Part shown: piece by piece, positions 42,426 to 50,578 of the stretch
Position numbering within the stretch: the stretch's first letter is position 1
Layout: each line of letters opens with the position of its first letter
Source: Enterococcus hulanensis
GTDB taxonomy: Bacteria; Bacillota; Bacilli; Lactobacillales; Enterococcaceae
Length of the DNA stretch: 64,000 bases
Direction: 5' to 3'
NCBI RefSeq assembly: GCF_005405485.1
Contig: NZ_BJED01000015.1
Location: forward strand, 1 to 64,000
Notes under the pieces: model-generated
Told to the model about the DNA's origin: nothing
Database searches by the model: none
What the model saw: the letters and a program-made list of their open reading frames with translations, nothing else
Position numbers and translations under genes: made by a program

Positions 42426-45293
42426 ATGGAAAAAATAAGAGTAAATCATTTACGTGACCATGTAGAGCAGAAGTATCGCGCAAAGTTGTACAGAGTGTGG
42501 AGGACCGGTGTGCTGCTAACTATCCTGCTATTAGGCTGCATACTCATCTCCGCCCCTGAAAAAACACAGGCGAGTGTTTGGCAAGCCAATTCGGTAGAGA
42601 CAATCAAAGCAAAGCTGAAAGATGGGCAAAATTCTTATACCTTTGAATCTGGGGATACGTTTTACAATATCGGCTTAGCAGTAAATGTAAAATGGCAGAC
42701 CTTGATGGAGCTGAATGGATTTGAAGAAGGCAGTCAGTATACGATCCCTGTTGGAACGACGATCAAATTCGACGGCACTAAGCTTACTGTAATAGATGAA
42801 AATGGAAGCGTTATCGGTGAGAGGAAACTTACTGAGAAAGATAAGATTGATCCAGCGAAACCTTTTGCCAACCAAACCTTGAATCCAACTCAGTCAGAGA
42901 AAGCACAAAAACCGCAAACAAATACAGCAGATAAGAAAACTTCTAACGCGGGCAAATCTGGACAAGCGGCTGCAGCTAACGAGCCGACTAACCAAACGGT
43001 AAAACCGCTCGATAAAGCACAGGCCGAAAAAGAAAAACAGGCGGCAGAAGCAGAAAGACAACAGGCGGCTAAGGAAAAACAAGCAGCCGAAAAAGAACGG
43101 CAGGAAGCTGAACGGCTAAAACAGGCAGCGGAGCAAAGATTAACGGAGGCGTTAAATAAAGAAAACGACAAAACCTATCGCGAGCTCGAAGCAAAACAAG
43201 CAGCGGCAGCAGTTAAGGTGGCAGAGGCACAAGCCAATTATGATGGACTCACCACGCAATTAATAGGAGTCGAGCAAAAAGTCACTGAAGCTCAAGCCGC
43301 TCAACAAGCCGCTCAAACCGCTTTATCGACTGCTCAAACGACCATTAATGCAGCAAGCCTCAATCAAGCAAATGCTCAACAACGTGTGAATGATGTCAGT
43401 GCGCAGATTTCTGCTTTGCAAGGCCAAGCGGGAGATGACACGAATATCCAAGCGCAGTTGGAGCAATTGACTCAACAACTTGCCGCAGCACAAGGCGAGT
43501 TAAATACGTACGGGGCGCAGTTAGCTGCGGCTCAACAAGCTGTTGATAATGCGCAAGCTACGTATAATGCAGCGGAGACAGCATTTAATTCTGCTGTTGC
43601 TGAAAAAGCATCGATTGAAACAGCTATTGCCCAAGCGCAAAATACACTAGCTGCCGCCCAGCAAGTATTGGCGGATTTTCCGAACCCATCGATCGCCGCA
43701 ATTAGTGAAGAAGCCAAAAAAATTCAAGCAGAGTTAGCACAGTACGATAGTCGTATCACTGCTTTAGACCAACAGATCAATGATTTATCGAATAAAATCC
43801 AAACCCTTAACGACCGCATCGCTCTCTTGGATCAGATTATCGAAGGAGTAATCACTGAGGCGAATACTGTTGAAACAAAAGGGCAAGAAGCTGGCGACTC
43901 AGCAGCCGATACCGAAAATCATATCGGTAAAGCAAGTGATGCGGCAGAAGAAGTCGAGAATAATTTGCCGCATATTCCTGTCAACGTAGACAAATTTGTA
44001 ACGATTATGGTAGACGAGGAAGGAAACACAATAACTGACACTGCTGGATATGTGAAGGTCACTGCATCTCAACCAGTGAAGTCTGTTGAGACGCTAGCTA
44101 ATGGCGACACGGTCACTACGTACACGACCACGGAGACATATCGCAAGATAGTAAATACAGAAAAAGAAGTAATCATTAACGTAGATGAAGCGGGCAATGT
44201 TCTGAACAATTTAGCAGGCTATTTCAAAATCAAAGAATCCGAGCCAGTGAAAAGTGTAGAAGAATTAGCCAATGGCGACACGGTCACTACGTACACGATC
44301 ACAGTGACATACCACAAAATAGTAAACACAGAAAAAGAAGTGATTATAAACGTAGATGAAGCCGGTAATGTTCTAGGTAATTTAGCAGGCTATTTCAAAA
44401 TCAAGGAATCAGAGCCGGTGAAAAGTGTAGAGGAATTGGCTAATGGCGATACGATCACTACCTATACGACCACCGTGATCTACCACAAAATCCAAAATAT
44501 CAATAAGTACGTAACAAAAAATGTCGATGAGACAGGGAAAGAATTGAGTGATCTGACAGGTTACGAAAAGGTTTCCGAATCCCAACCTGTCAAAACGATA
44601 GAAGAATTAGCTAATGGTGATACGGTCACTACCTATACGACGACTATCACATACAAGAAACTAACAGATCCAATCATTGAAGCTATTAAATCAGCGAATG
44701 ATGCTGAAATTCAAGCAATCCAAGACCACGTAGCAAATAGCAATACTAAAGTCACGGTTGAACAAGCGGATAAATTGGTGAATGTCGAATTTTCAAAAGA
44801 AGTAGCGAAGCATTTTGAAAAGCTGGTTCAGGAGGAACAAGAAAAGTACGGTGAAACTAAGGTAAGCAACACGAAGGATGACGCAGCGTACCGGGAAGTC
44901 GCCGAGCGAGCAGTTGAAGTCATGTATAATTTTTCTCATAATCGTCCGACAAATAACGCCAGCGATGGAACCTATGTGATTGCTCGTGAAAAAGGATCAG
45001 AGAAAATGGGCTTTTGGACTGAAAATATTTCCCATACCTACGTTAGAAAATCGGATGTGAAGGGAGATTCGAGTATTCTTGCTCAATTGATTGCTCAGCA
45101 GATGTTCGAGCAATATATTGAAAATGAACGGGAGGCCGGAAGACTCGGTGATTACACAAACGGCGGACACTATATCAATATCATCCAATCAGGTTTTTCA
45201 GATATGGCACTTGCCGTATTTATCATTGATGCCGACGATTACTATAAAGTCGCTACTACAGTGTGTACAGGACCTGTTTCAATCGTAAAATAA
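42426..45293 (+). CDS. SEC10/PgrA-type surface protein with LysM and 57-aa repeats
   Basis: A 955-aa secreted protein. Residues about 27-50 are a signal peptide cut near KTQAS. A LysM-like domain (about 68-115) could bind peptidoglycan. Residues about 190-300 and 330-505 are Ala/Gln/Lys/Glu-rich coiled coil, as in SEC10/PgrA surface-exclusion proteins. Four 57-aa repeats (523-750) resemble MucBP-like modules. The C-terminal part (about 790-955) looks like a CAP/SCP-type domain (FSHNRPTN; FWTENIS; GHYINIIQSG). There is no LPXTG or C-terminal helix, so the LysM domain probably holds it on the wall. It stands alone, with a terminator. Confidence 0.8.
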   Translation: MEKIRVNHLRDHVEQKYRAKLYRVWRTGVLLTILLLGCILISAPEKTQASVWQANSVETIKAKLKDGQNSYTFESGDTFYNIGLAVNVKWQTLMELNGFEEGSQYTIPVGTTIKFDGTKLTVIDENGSVIGERKLTEKDKIDPAKPFANQTLNPTQSEKAQKPQTNTADKKTSNAGKSGQAAAANEPTNQTVKPLDKAQAEKEKQAAEAERQQAAKEKQAAEKERQEAERLKQAAEQRLTEALNKENDKTYRELEAKQAAAAVKVAEAQANYDGLTTQLIGVEQKVTEAQAAQQAAQTALSTAQTTINAASLNQANAQQRVNDVSAQISALQGQAGDDTNIQAQLEQLTQQLAAAQGELNTYGAQLAAAQQAVDNAQATYNAAETAFNSAVAEKASIETAIAQAQNTLAAAQQVLADFPNPSIAAISEEAKKIQAELAQYDSRITALDQQINDLSNKIQTLNDRIALLDQIIEGVITEANTVETKGQEAGDSAADTENHIGKASDAAEEVENNLPHIPVNVDKFVTIMVDEEGNTITDTAGYVKVTASQPVKSVETLANGDTVTTYTTTETYRKIVNTEKEVIINVDEAGNVLNNLAGYFKIKESEPVKSVEELANGDTVTTYTITVTYHKIVNTEKEVIINVDEAGNVLGNLAGYFKIKESEPVKSVEELANGDTITTYTTTVIYHKIQNINKYVTKNVDETGKELSDLTGYEKVSESQPVKTIEELANGDTVTTYTTTITYKKLTDPIIEAIKSANDAEIQAIQDHVANSNTKVTVEQADKLVNVEFSKEVAKHFEKLVQEEQEKYGETKVSNTKDDAAYREVAERAVEVMYNFSHNRPTNNASDGTYVIAREKGSEKMGFWTENISHTYVRKSDVKGDSSILAQLIAQQMFEQYIENEREAGRLGDYTNGGHYINIIQSGFSDMALAVFIIDADDYYKVATTVCTGPVSIVK
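43992..44675 (+). repeat. Four tandem 171-bp repeats in the surface protein
   Basis: Units start at 43992, 44163, 44334 and 44505, each exactly 57 codons. Each carries a V-D-E-x-G-N motif, a G-Y-x-K-x-x-x-S-x-P-V-K segment and the phrase LANGDTVTTYTTT. Units 2 and 3 are nearly identical, pointing to recent duplication; unit number may vary between strains. Confidence 0.9.
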
Positions 45294-45300
45294 TTAAAAG

Positions 45301-45335
45301 GAGCGCGTCTGATTTTTTCAGACGCGCTCTTTTTT
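45301..45335. terminator. Terminator after the surface protein
   Basis: GAGCGCGTCTGA (45301-45312) pairs perfectly with TCAGACGCGCTC (45318-45329), followed by T residues. It lies between convergent genes. Confidence 0.9.
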
Positions 45336-45340
45336 GCGAT

Positions 45341-46366
45341 CTATCTCCAGCCCAAGTCAGGAGCAATATCTTTCACGATGCTCTCAAGTAAATGAATATT
45401 GTATTCGACACCCAATGTATTTGGGATCGTCACCAGTACAGTATCGGCTTCCTTGATCGCTTCATCTTCCGCCAAGTCCTTAACGATCTTGTCGGGTTCA
45501 CCTGCGAAGGTCTTGCCGAAGATCGTTGGATTTTGGTGATAAGCAAGGAATCCAACTTGATCGTAGTTGGCATCGTCGCCTTGATGGCCGAATAGTTGAC
45601 GATCCAAGTCGGTCGTGATTGGTTGGATCGAGCGTGTAACTAATGTTCGCGGCTCGAAGTCATGACCAGCTTCCTTCCATGCTTCTTTATATGCCCGTAA
45701 TTGTTTGGCCTGCTGCACATGGAAAGGTTCATTGGTTTCGTAGTTCACCAATGTCGATGACTGCAAGTTCATTCCGTGTTGCGCTGCCCAAACTGCTGTT
45801 TGTGTCGAGCCAGCACCCCACCAGATTCGTTGACGTAATCCTTCTGAATAAGGTTCAAGTCTTAATTTTCCTGGTGCTTGCGGGAACATAGGCTGTGGAT
45901 TCTGTTCAGCGAAGCGTCCCCCTTCGATCAGTTTCAAAAATTCCAATGTCCGTTCGCGCGTCACATCTTTGATTTCTTCTTCGCTGTAGTCGTAGCCGAA
46001 GTATTTCCAACCATCAAGGACTTGTTCAGGTGAACCACGGCCCACACCTAATTGCACTCTGCCTTGAGTGATAATATCTGTTAGTCCGGCATTTTCCGCC
46101 ATCATATATGGATTTTCATAACGCATGTCGATCAAGCCGGTACCGATCTCAATCTTGCTGGTTTTAGCTCCGATTGCTGAAAGTAATGGGAATGGCGAAC
46201 CAATCTGATCCGCAAAATGATGCACACGATAGTATGCGCCGTCGATCCCGATCTTTTCCGCTTCAACGGCTAATTCAATGGATTGCAAATAAGAATCTGC
46301 GGCTGTTTTTACAAGTGAGCCCTGATCCATCCAATGTCCGAAGCTCAAAAAGCCAATTTTTTTCAC
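45341..46366 (-). CDS. LLM-class flavin-dependent oxidoreductase
   Basis: A 341-aa bacterial luciferase-like monooxygenase. Typical features: LSFGHWMDQG near the start, DGAYYRVHHFADQ, the IEIGTGLIDMRYENP strand and the GVGRGSPEQVLDGW motif. I start at GTG 46366 behind GGGGAGG; the upstream in-frame start would put that RBS inside. Such enzymes need reduced flavin, and a flavin reductase-like gene lies nearby (46986), though on the other strand and under separate control. Confidence 0.87.
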   Translation of the reverse strand: MKKIGFLSFGHWMDQGSLVKTAADSYLQSIELAVEAEKIGIDGAYYRVHHFADQIGSPFPLLSAIGAKTSKIEIGTGLIDMRYENPYMMAENAGLTDIITQGRVQLGVGRGSPEQVLDGWKYFGYDYSEEEIKDVTRERTLEFLKLIEGGRFAEQNPQPMFPQAPGKLRLEPYSEGLRQRIWWGAGSTQTAVWAAQHGMNLQSSTLVNYETNEPFHVQQAKQLRAYKEAWKEAGHDFEPRTLVTRSIQPITTDLDRQLFGHQGDDANYDQVGFLAYHQNPTIFGKTFAGEPDKIVKDLAEDEAIKEADTVLVTIPNTLGVEYNIHLLESIVKDIAPDLGWR

Positions 46367-46509
46367 GTAGATAACCTCCCCAAAAACCACTCTATTTTAC
46401 TTACTATTAATAAGTTAAACAGAGTATACTACTTTCTTTTTTTCAAAGCGAGGATTTGTTCTCGCTGAATTGAAAGAGCCCGTGGGGTAAAAAAATTTAG
46501 AACATTTTC

Positions 46510-46854
46510 TTAAATGTTTTCATCGATTCGATTATTCTCGCCCCAAATACACATTTGATCCAGCACACCCATCAGAGATTTCCCGCGTTCGGTAAGTGAG
46601 TATTCGACCTTTGGCGGAATTTGGGGATAGATTTCTTTATGGATCAATCCATCGGCTTGTAGTTCTTTTAACTTTTGGCTCAATGTTTTATCCGAGATAC
46701 AGTTGAGGTAGCGCTGAAGCTCATTGAAACGAACGATCGAAAATTCTTCCAAGCAGTATAGAATCGTCATCTTATATTTTCCTTCGATCAGCGACATGGT
46801 ATAGCTAAAGCCTGTCTCTTCAAAATTAGCATCGCAGATACGTTTATCTTCCAT
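46510..46854 (-). CDS. HxlR-family transcriptional regulator
   Basis: A 114-aa winged-HTH protein with the HxlR pattern: GKYKMTILYCL, RFNELQRYLNCISDKTLSQKLKELQADGLI and the PPKVEYSLTERG wing. An N-terminal Cys (ICDANFE) might be redox- or ligand-sensing. It is divergent from the flavin reductase gene, with a palindrome in between. Confidence 0.88.
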   Translation of the reverse strand: MEDKRICDANFEETGFSYTMSLIEGKYKMTILYCLEEFSIVRFNELQRYLNCISDKTLSQKLKELQADGLIHKEIYPQIPPKVEYSLTERGKSLMGVLDQMCIWGENNRIDENI

Positions 46855-46877
46855 ATTTATCCCACGCTTTCTTTTAG

Positions 46878-46890
46878 GTAAGTTACTTAC
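46878..46890. promoter_or_regulatory. HxlR operator palindrome
   Basis: GTAAG-TTA-CTTAC lies 24 bp upstream of hxlR and about 100 bp upstream of the divergent flavin reductase. It fits the short GTA...TAC sites bound by HxlR-type regulators. Confidence 0.6.
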
Positions 46891-46985
46891 AAAAATATCG
46901 GTACTGGATTATTGTTTGGTTTGTTAATACCATAACAATATAGTTAACGATCTGTCTAGGGTAAGTTTAGAAGGAGGAATATTGT

Positions 46986-47570
46986 ATGAAAAAGGAACTT
47001 GGTGTGCACCCGTATCTGTTTCCGATGCCTGTTTTGATGATCGCCACTTATGGCGAGGATGATGTGGTGAATGTGATGAATATGGCTTGGGGCGGTATGT
47101 GTGCCAAGAATCTGGTGGCACTGAATATCACGAAAACGCATAAAACAGCTGAGAATATTCGGCAAAGAGGCGCGTTCACTCTTAGTATTGCGGATATTCC
47201 GCATCTGAAAGAAGCCGATTTTTTTGGAATCGCTACTGGAAATAAGATACCAGATAAATTCGAGCGCAGCGGCTTGCATGCGATAAAGAGCGACAAAGTA
47301 GATGCGCCAGTGGTAGAAGAATTTCCTGTCACTTTGGAGTGCAAAGTAGTAAATATTCAAGACGATGAGTTCGGCTATCGAGTAATCGGCGAGGTGCTCA
47401 ACGTTCTAGCCGATGAAGAAGTTTTGGATAAAAAAGGAAAAATCGATCCAACGAAACTCAATGCATTTGCTTTTGATCAATTCCAAAATGGCTATTATGC
47501 GATTGGCGAAAAAGTTGGTCAAGGATGGAAAAGCGGTGCGAAAATGGCGCGGGATGCGAAGAAAGGGTAG
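46986..47570 (+). CDS. Flavin reductase-like (FMN-binding split barrel) protein
   Basis: A 194-aa FMN-binding protein. It has the flavin-reductase-like order: LFPMPVLMIATYGE, NVMNMAWGGMC, LNITKTHKTAENI and FTLSIADIPHL. AAGGAGGAA precedes the ATG. It is divergently controlled with the HxlR gene, an arrangement often linked to electrophile or redox stress. Confidence 0.85.
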   Translation: MKKELGVHPYLFPMPVLMIATYGEDDVVNVMNMAWGGMCAKNLVALNITKTHKTAENIRQRGAFTLSIADIPHLKEADFFGIATGNKIPDKFERSGLHAIKSDKVDAPVVEEFPVTLECKVVNIQDDEFGYRVIGEVLNVLADEEVLDKKGKIDPTKLNAFAFDQFQNGYYAIGEKVGQGWKSGAKMARDAKKG

Positions 47571-47591
47571 TCACTTAAATCCATAATAAAG

Positions 47592-47631
47592 AAGCCGTTC
47601 AGTACCATAATTTGTGGTAGTTGAACGGCTT
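47592..47631. terminator. Bidirectional terminator
   Basis: AAGCCGTTCA (47592-47601) pairs with TGAACGGCTT (47622-47631), with an inner stem TACCA/TGGTA. It lies between convergent genes. Confidence 0.8.
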
Positions 47632-47635
47632 ATTC

Positions 47636-48190
47636 TTAAATAAAACTCTCCAAAAATTCTGTCGCCACTCGCTCAAAGGATTCATCATAATCAATCACTA
47701 ATTGCTTTAATGGTTCTATTAGACTGACTTTTTTGCCTTGGCTTTGAACCTCCAGCAATAATTCCTCGCCATTTAGACGGAAATCGACAAAGACTTCATC
47801 ATCGATATTCGTTTCTAGATAATCGATCATCGATTCAAAGTAACCCTCAGCCAACGGTTCTGCGACTTCCATCAGTACATGGTTCATCAAGCTTTCAACA
47901 TCTGCATTTTTATATAGAAGAAAGTGTTTGCTGACGAAAGCAGAATTATACGGATTTTCGATGTTAAAATCTAAAAATTGCAGATACTCTTCTATTTCGC
48001 CGATCTTCTCCAATGTATCGAATACTTTGCGTAGAATCCGCAGCAACGCTTCATCCAGTATGGCATCAAAGCGATCCTTTGGATAAAGAGTCTCGATGTT
48101 TTCCTCTTCCTCATAAAAACCGGCTTGTACTTTTTCAAAATAGCAGCCCTCTGGTTGTTCTTTGACAAAGAAGCTTATGTGCATTCCCAT
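47636..48190 (-). CDS. Hypothetical acidic protein
   Basis: A 184-aa soluble, acidic protein of unknown family. It opens MGMHISFFVKEQPEG and is largely helical, without membrane segments or recognisable catalytic motifs. Start chosen at 48190, preceded by GAGG; the track-long form would begin three codons earlier with GTG inside that RBS. It is followed upstream by another small soluble protein gene on the same strand (48246). Confidence 0.6.
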   Translation of the reverse strand: MGMHISFFVKEQPEGCYFEKVQAGFYEEEENIETLYPKDRFDAILDEALLRILRKVFDTLEKIGEIEEYLQFLDFNIENPYNSAFVSKHFLLYKNADVESLMNHVLMEVAEPLAEGYFESMIDYLETNIDDEVFVDFRLNGEELLLEVQSQGKKVSLIEPLKQLVIDYDESFERVATEFLESFI

Positions 48191-48245
48191 TTGGTTCACC
48201 TCGCTAGATTATTGATGAGCCCTTGCAGAGGCATCAGTAAAAATT

Positions 48246-48578
48246 TTAATTATCATTGACGATCTTTTGGATTTTTTCTGCAAGGTGACGGATCACATTC
48301 GGTGCACTGCTGCGGAAATCTTCGATGAATGAACCGGATAAGCTGTCGACCGTGCCGACTTCTTTGTTCATGATGTCAAAAATGGCTAGCGTCTGATCTT
48401 CCGGCTGCCATTTTACTTTCCAGTATGGTCCTTCCAGATCGCCATCAAGAATTTGCTGGGCATTGTCCAATACCGCTTGGCGGATGACTTCTTCTTCAGT
48501 GGCATCCGTGCCTTTTTCTAACAGGTAGTTCAGCTTTTGTTCGACTTCAAACATATTTTCGGGAACTAATGAATACAT
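48246..48578 (-). CDS. Hypothetical small soluble protein
   Basis: A 110-aa protein beginning MYSLVPENMFEVEQKL. It has a helical N-terminal half and a short beta segment (PYWKVKWQPEDQTLAIFDI); no family recognised. I chose the ATG at 48578 because GGGAG sits just upstream. It probably shares a transcript with 47636-48190. Confidence 0.6.
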   Translation of the reverse strand: MYSLVPENMFEVEQKLNYLLEKGTDATEEEVIRQAVLDNAQQILDGDLEGPYWKVKWQPEDQTLAIFDIMNKEVGTVDSLSGSFIEDFRSSAPNVIRHLAEKIQKIVNDN

Positions 48579-48656
48579 ATTTTTACTCTCCCTTTCGCGC
48601 AATCGCGAGGTTCTATTTCCTCAGTTATACTCAAAATTCCATAAATCTGCAAAGAA

Positions 48657-48689
48657 AAACCCTTGTGCCGCAACTTGACACAAGGGTTT
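48657..48689 (-). terminator. Terminator of the GNAT gene
   Basis: AAACCCTTGTG (48657-48667) pairs perfectly with CACAAGGGTTT (48679-48689), and on the minus strand T residues follow the stem. Confidence 0.8.
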
Positions 48690-48696
48690 GAGCGTT

Positions 48697-49239
48697 CTAT
48701 TTTCTCCAATTTTCTGGCCGCATAAACTCATCCGAACAACGCACGGTTCCAGAATAATCCTTCAATGATAAATCTTGGTTTAAGGCCAGGACCATCCAAG
48801 CGTCTTCTTTGCCTTTTTCTATCGGATAGGGCGCTTGCAGTCCAAACGGTAAAGCTGGCTTGAAGCCGTGTCTCGGATAATAATCGATATGACCTAAGAC
48901 AAAGACGAGATCAACCTGATTGCTCTTCAAAAGACGTAAGCCTTCCTTGATCAGCATGCCGCCGATTCCTTGTTTTTGATATTCTGGTACCACCGCTAAT
49001 GGGGCAAGTATCTGAACAGAAAGCTGCTCGTGTTCTGTGATCGAAGCCTTGGTAAAAAGGATATGGCCGATTGCTTTTTCGTCAGCAAAAGCCAAAAGAG
49101 AGAGTAGCGGTTGGGCTGTCGCATCTGCTAGCAGCAGTTCAGTCAAGTCTGCCTCGTCTAATTCTCCAAATGCACGTTTTTCTACTTGATAGATAATTTC
49201 GTTATCTTCTTTTGTTGTTTCTCGAATCGTAATGTTCAT
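48697..49239 (-). CDS. GNAT-family N-acetyltransferase
   Basis: A 180-aa acyl-CoA-dependent acetyltransferase. The GNAT motif A is clear in LAPLAVVPEYQKQGIGGMLI (acetyl-CoA loop QKQGIGG), followed by VFVLGHIDYYPRHGFKPA, typical of the YhbS-like subgroup. RBS GGAGAGC precedes the ATG. Substrate unknown. Confidence 0.87.
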   Translation of the reverse strand: MNITIRETTKEDNEIIYQVEKRAFGELDEADLTELLLADATAQPLLSLLAFADEKAIGHILFTKASITEHEQLSVQILAPLAVVPEYQKQGIGGMLIKEGLRLLKSNQVDLVFVLGHIDYYPRHGFKPALPFGLQAPYPIEKGKEDAWMVLALNQDLSLKDYSGTVRCSDEFMRPENWRK

Positions 49240-49380
49240 GGTTTGCTCTCCTTAATAAATGAATTTGTTCATCTGAATTAAGAGCAAATCACCGATAGTA
49301 AACACAAGTTAGTCAAACAAAAGCCTCCTTTGTTTTGATACATCCATTATAAAAGAAACCGATTGCAGGAACAAGCAGGG

Positions 49381-50397
49381 TTATGCTTGCTGATTTTTGA
49401 GCTTGTGAACTGTTTCGATGTCTAGTCCGGTAGCTTTTGCTACTTTTTCTGGACTAACTCCAATTTTTAGAAACTCGATTGCTAGGGTTCGCTTTTCTTC
49501 CTTTCGTCCTTCTTCCAAGCCTTCTTTCCGCCCATTTTCCATCGCTGTTACAATGACGGCATCAGAGATGGCTTTGGATTTTTCAATGTTCATGATCATT
49601 TCTTTTTCCTTCCTTTCCAAGGTTAAGAATTCAATCTTTCTTTTTGCTTCTTTTATATAGTCAGGTGCAGTTGATTTGATTTCTCCGGTTTTTAGAAAAT
49701 AATGCCAATGATAGGCGGCCTTTTGTCTTCTAATATGCTGATTTTTTAAACTGAGAAAACATAAAATCAATAATTCTTTCTCATTCCCATTTAAAAAAGG
49801 CTGATGGGTTTGGTCGTTCAATATGCGAAACAATTGTAGCGCTTCGCCCTTTTGATCAAATAAATGGAAATTCAAAATATTAATCCCATATGCGGGTCGC
49901 AGACTGGAAAAGTTATTCTTTTTCTTTTCCTTCTTTTTATCGATATTTCCAAAAGGTGAACGAAAAGCCTCCGCCAGATAGAAAATGGTTCGCTCATGGA
50001 AGTAGTCATGTGGTTGAATCTGACATTCAATCGTGGCATGGCTGCCGTCTTCTCCGGTGGCTAGGATGTCCACCTCTGTTCGGCGGATATCCATTTTTTC
50101 ATAAGATTTTTTATAACTGTCAATATGATACGTTTCTTTTGGCGTAAGGGTCTGGAATTCGAGGCCTAGCAGGTCTTTGACAAAGGCTTTTAGGATATGC
50201 GAGGAATCTTCGGAGGTCAACATCTTCTTAAATATGTCTAGTTGCACGAACAAGCTCTTTGAAGCAATAAGCGAAAATTTTGTTAAATTTGAGGAGCAAT
50301 TTATCAAAATTTTAGTCTTATTGTTCAAGAGCTGACCGAGTTCGTTCCGCTTTTCTAAGCAAATCATTCGTTGGTAAATATTTTTGCATTTTTTCAC
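49381..50397 (-). CDS. Rpn-family recombination-promoting nuclease/putative transposase
   Basis: A 338-aa PD-(D/E)XK-type protein. After an unusual roughly 50-residue N-terminal part comes the usual Rpn beginning (FVQLDIFKKMLTSEDSSHILKAFVKDLLG). The nuclease core is seen in RRTEVDILATGEDG followed by ATIECQIQ (the D...ExQ pattern), then FHERTIFYLAEAF. The C-terminus has an Arg/Glu-rich linker (ENGRKEGLEEGRKE) and a short HTH-like ISPEKVAKATGL-type segment. The true start may be internal, near 50250. The 5' region is echoed at window positions 1-145. Confidence 0.8.
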   Translation of the reverse strand: MKKCKNIYQRMICLEKRNELGQLLNNKTKILINCSSNLTKFSLIASKSLFVQLDIFKKMLTSEDSSHILKAFVKDLLGLEFQTLTPKETYHIDSYKKSYEKMDIRRTEVDILATGEDGSHATIECQIQPHDYFHERTIFYLAEAFRSPFGNIDKKKEKKKNNFSSLRPAYGINILNFHLFDQKGEALQLFRILNDQTHQPFLNGNEKELLILCFLSLKNQHIRRQKAAYHWHYFLKTGEIKSTAPDYIKEAKRKIEFLTLERKEKEMIMNIEKSKAISDAVIVTAMENGRKEGLEEGRKEEKRTLAIEFLKIGVSPEKVAKATGLDIETVHKLKNQQA

Positions 50398-50516
50398 ACC
50401 TTTCAGCTGAAAGGCTTATCTCGCCTCAATTATAGCATGGCCCATCAGCAGCTTTCTATCCTAAGATACGCAGAATCTCCCTGTTCGATGTAAGAAGGAA
50501 AGGCTTAGAAAAAAAC

Positions 50517-50547
50517 TTGACTCTTCCTTTGGGTAAGCGTTCATAAT
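50517..50547 (+). promoter_or_regulatory. MerR-type promoter with long spacer
   Basis: TTGACT (50517-50522) and CATAAT (50542-50547) are 19 bp apart, longer than the usual 17. An imperfect dyad, ACTCTTCC-TTT-GGGTAAGCGT, fills the spacer. This is the classical MerR-activated arrangement and implies autoregulation. Confidence 0.75.
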
Positions 50548-50578
50548 AGAACTATGTTATGGGAAGAGGAGATGGATT

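Noticed and set aside
42890-43171. Cys/Ala/Ser-rich ORFs opposite the surface-protein gene
   Set aside because: Antisense shadows of the Ala/Gln/Lys-rich coiled-coil coding region; low complexity and no RBS.
43992-44675. Regular 171-bp repeats considered as a CRISPR or satellite
   Set aside because: They are exactly in frame, encode 57-aa protein modules and have no unique spacers.
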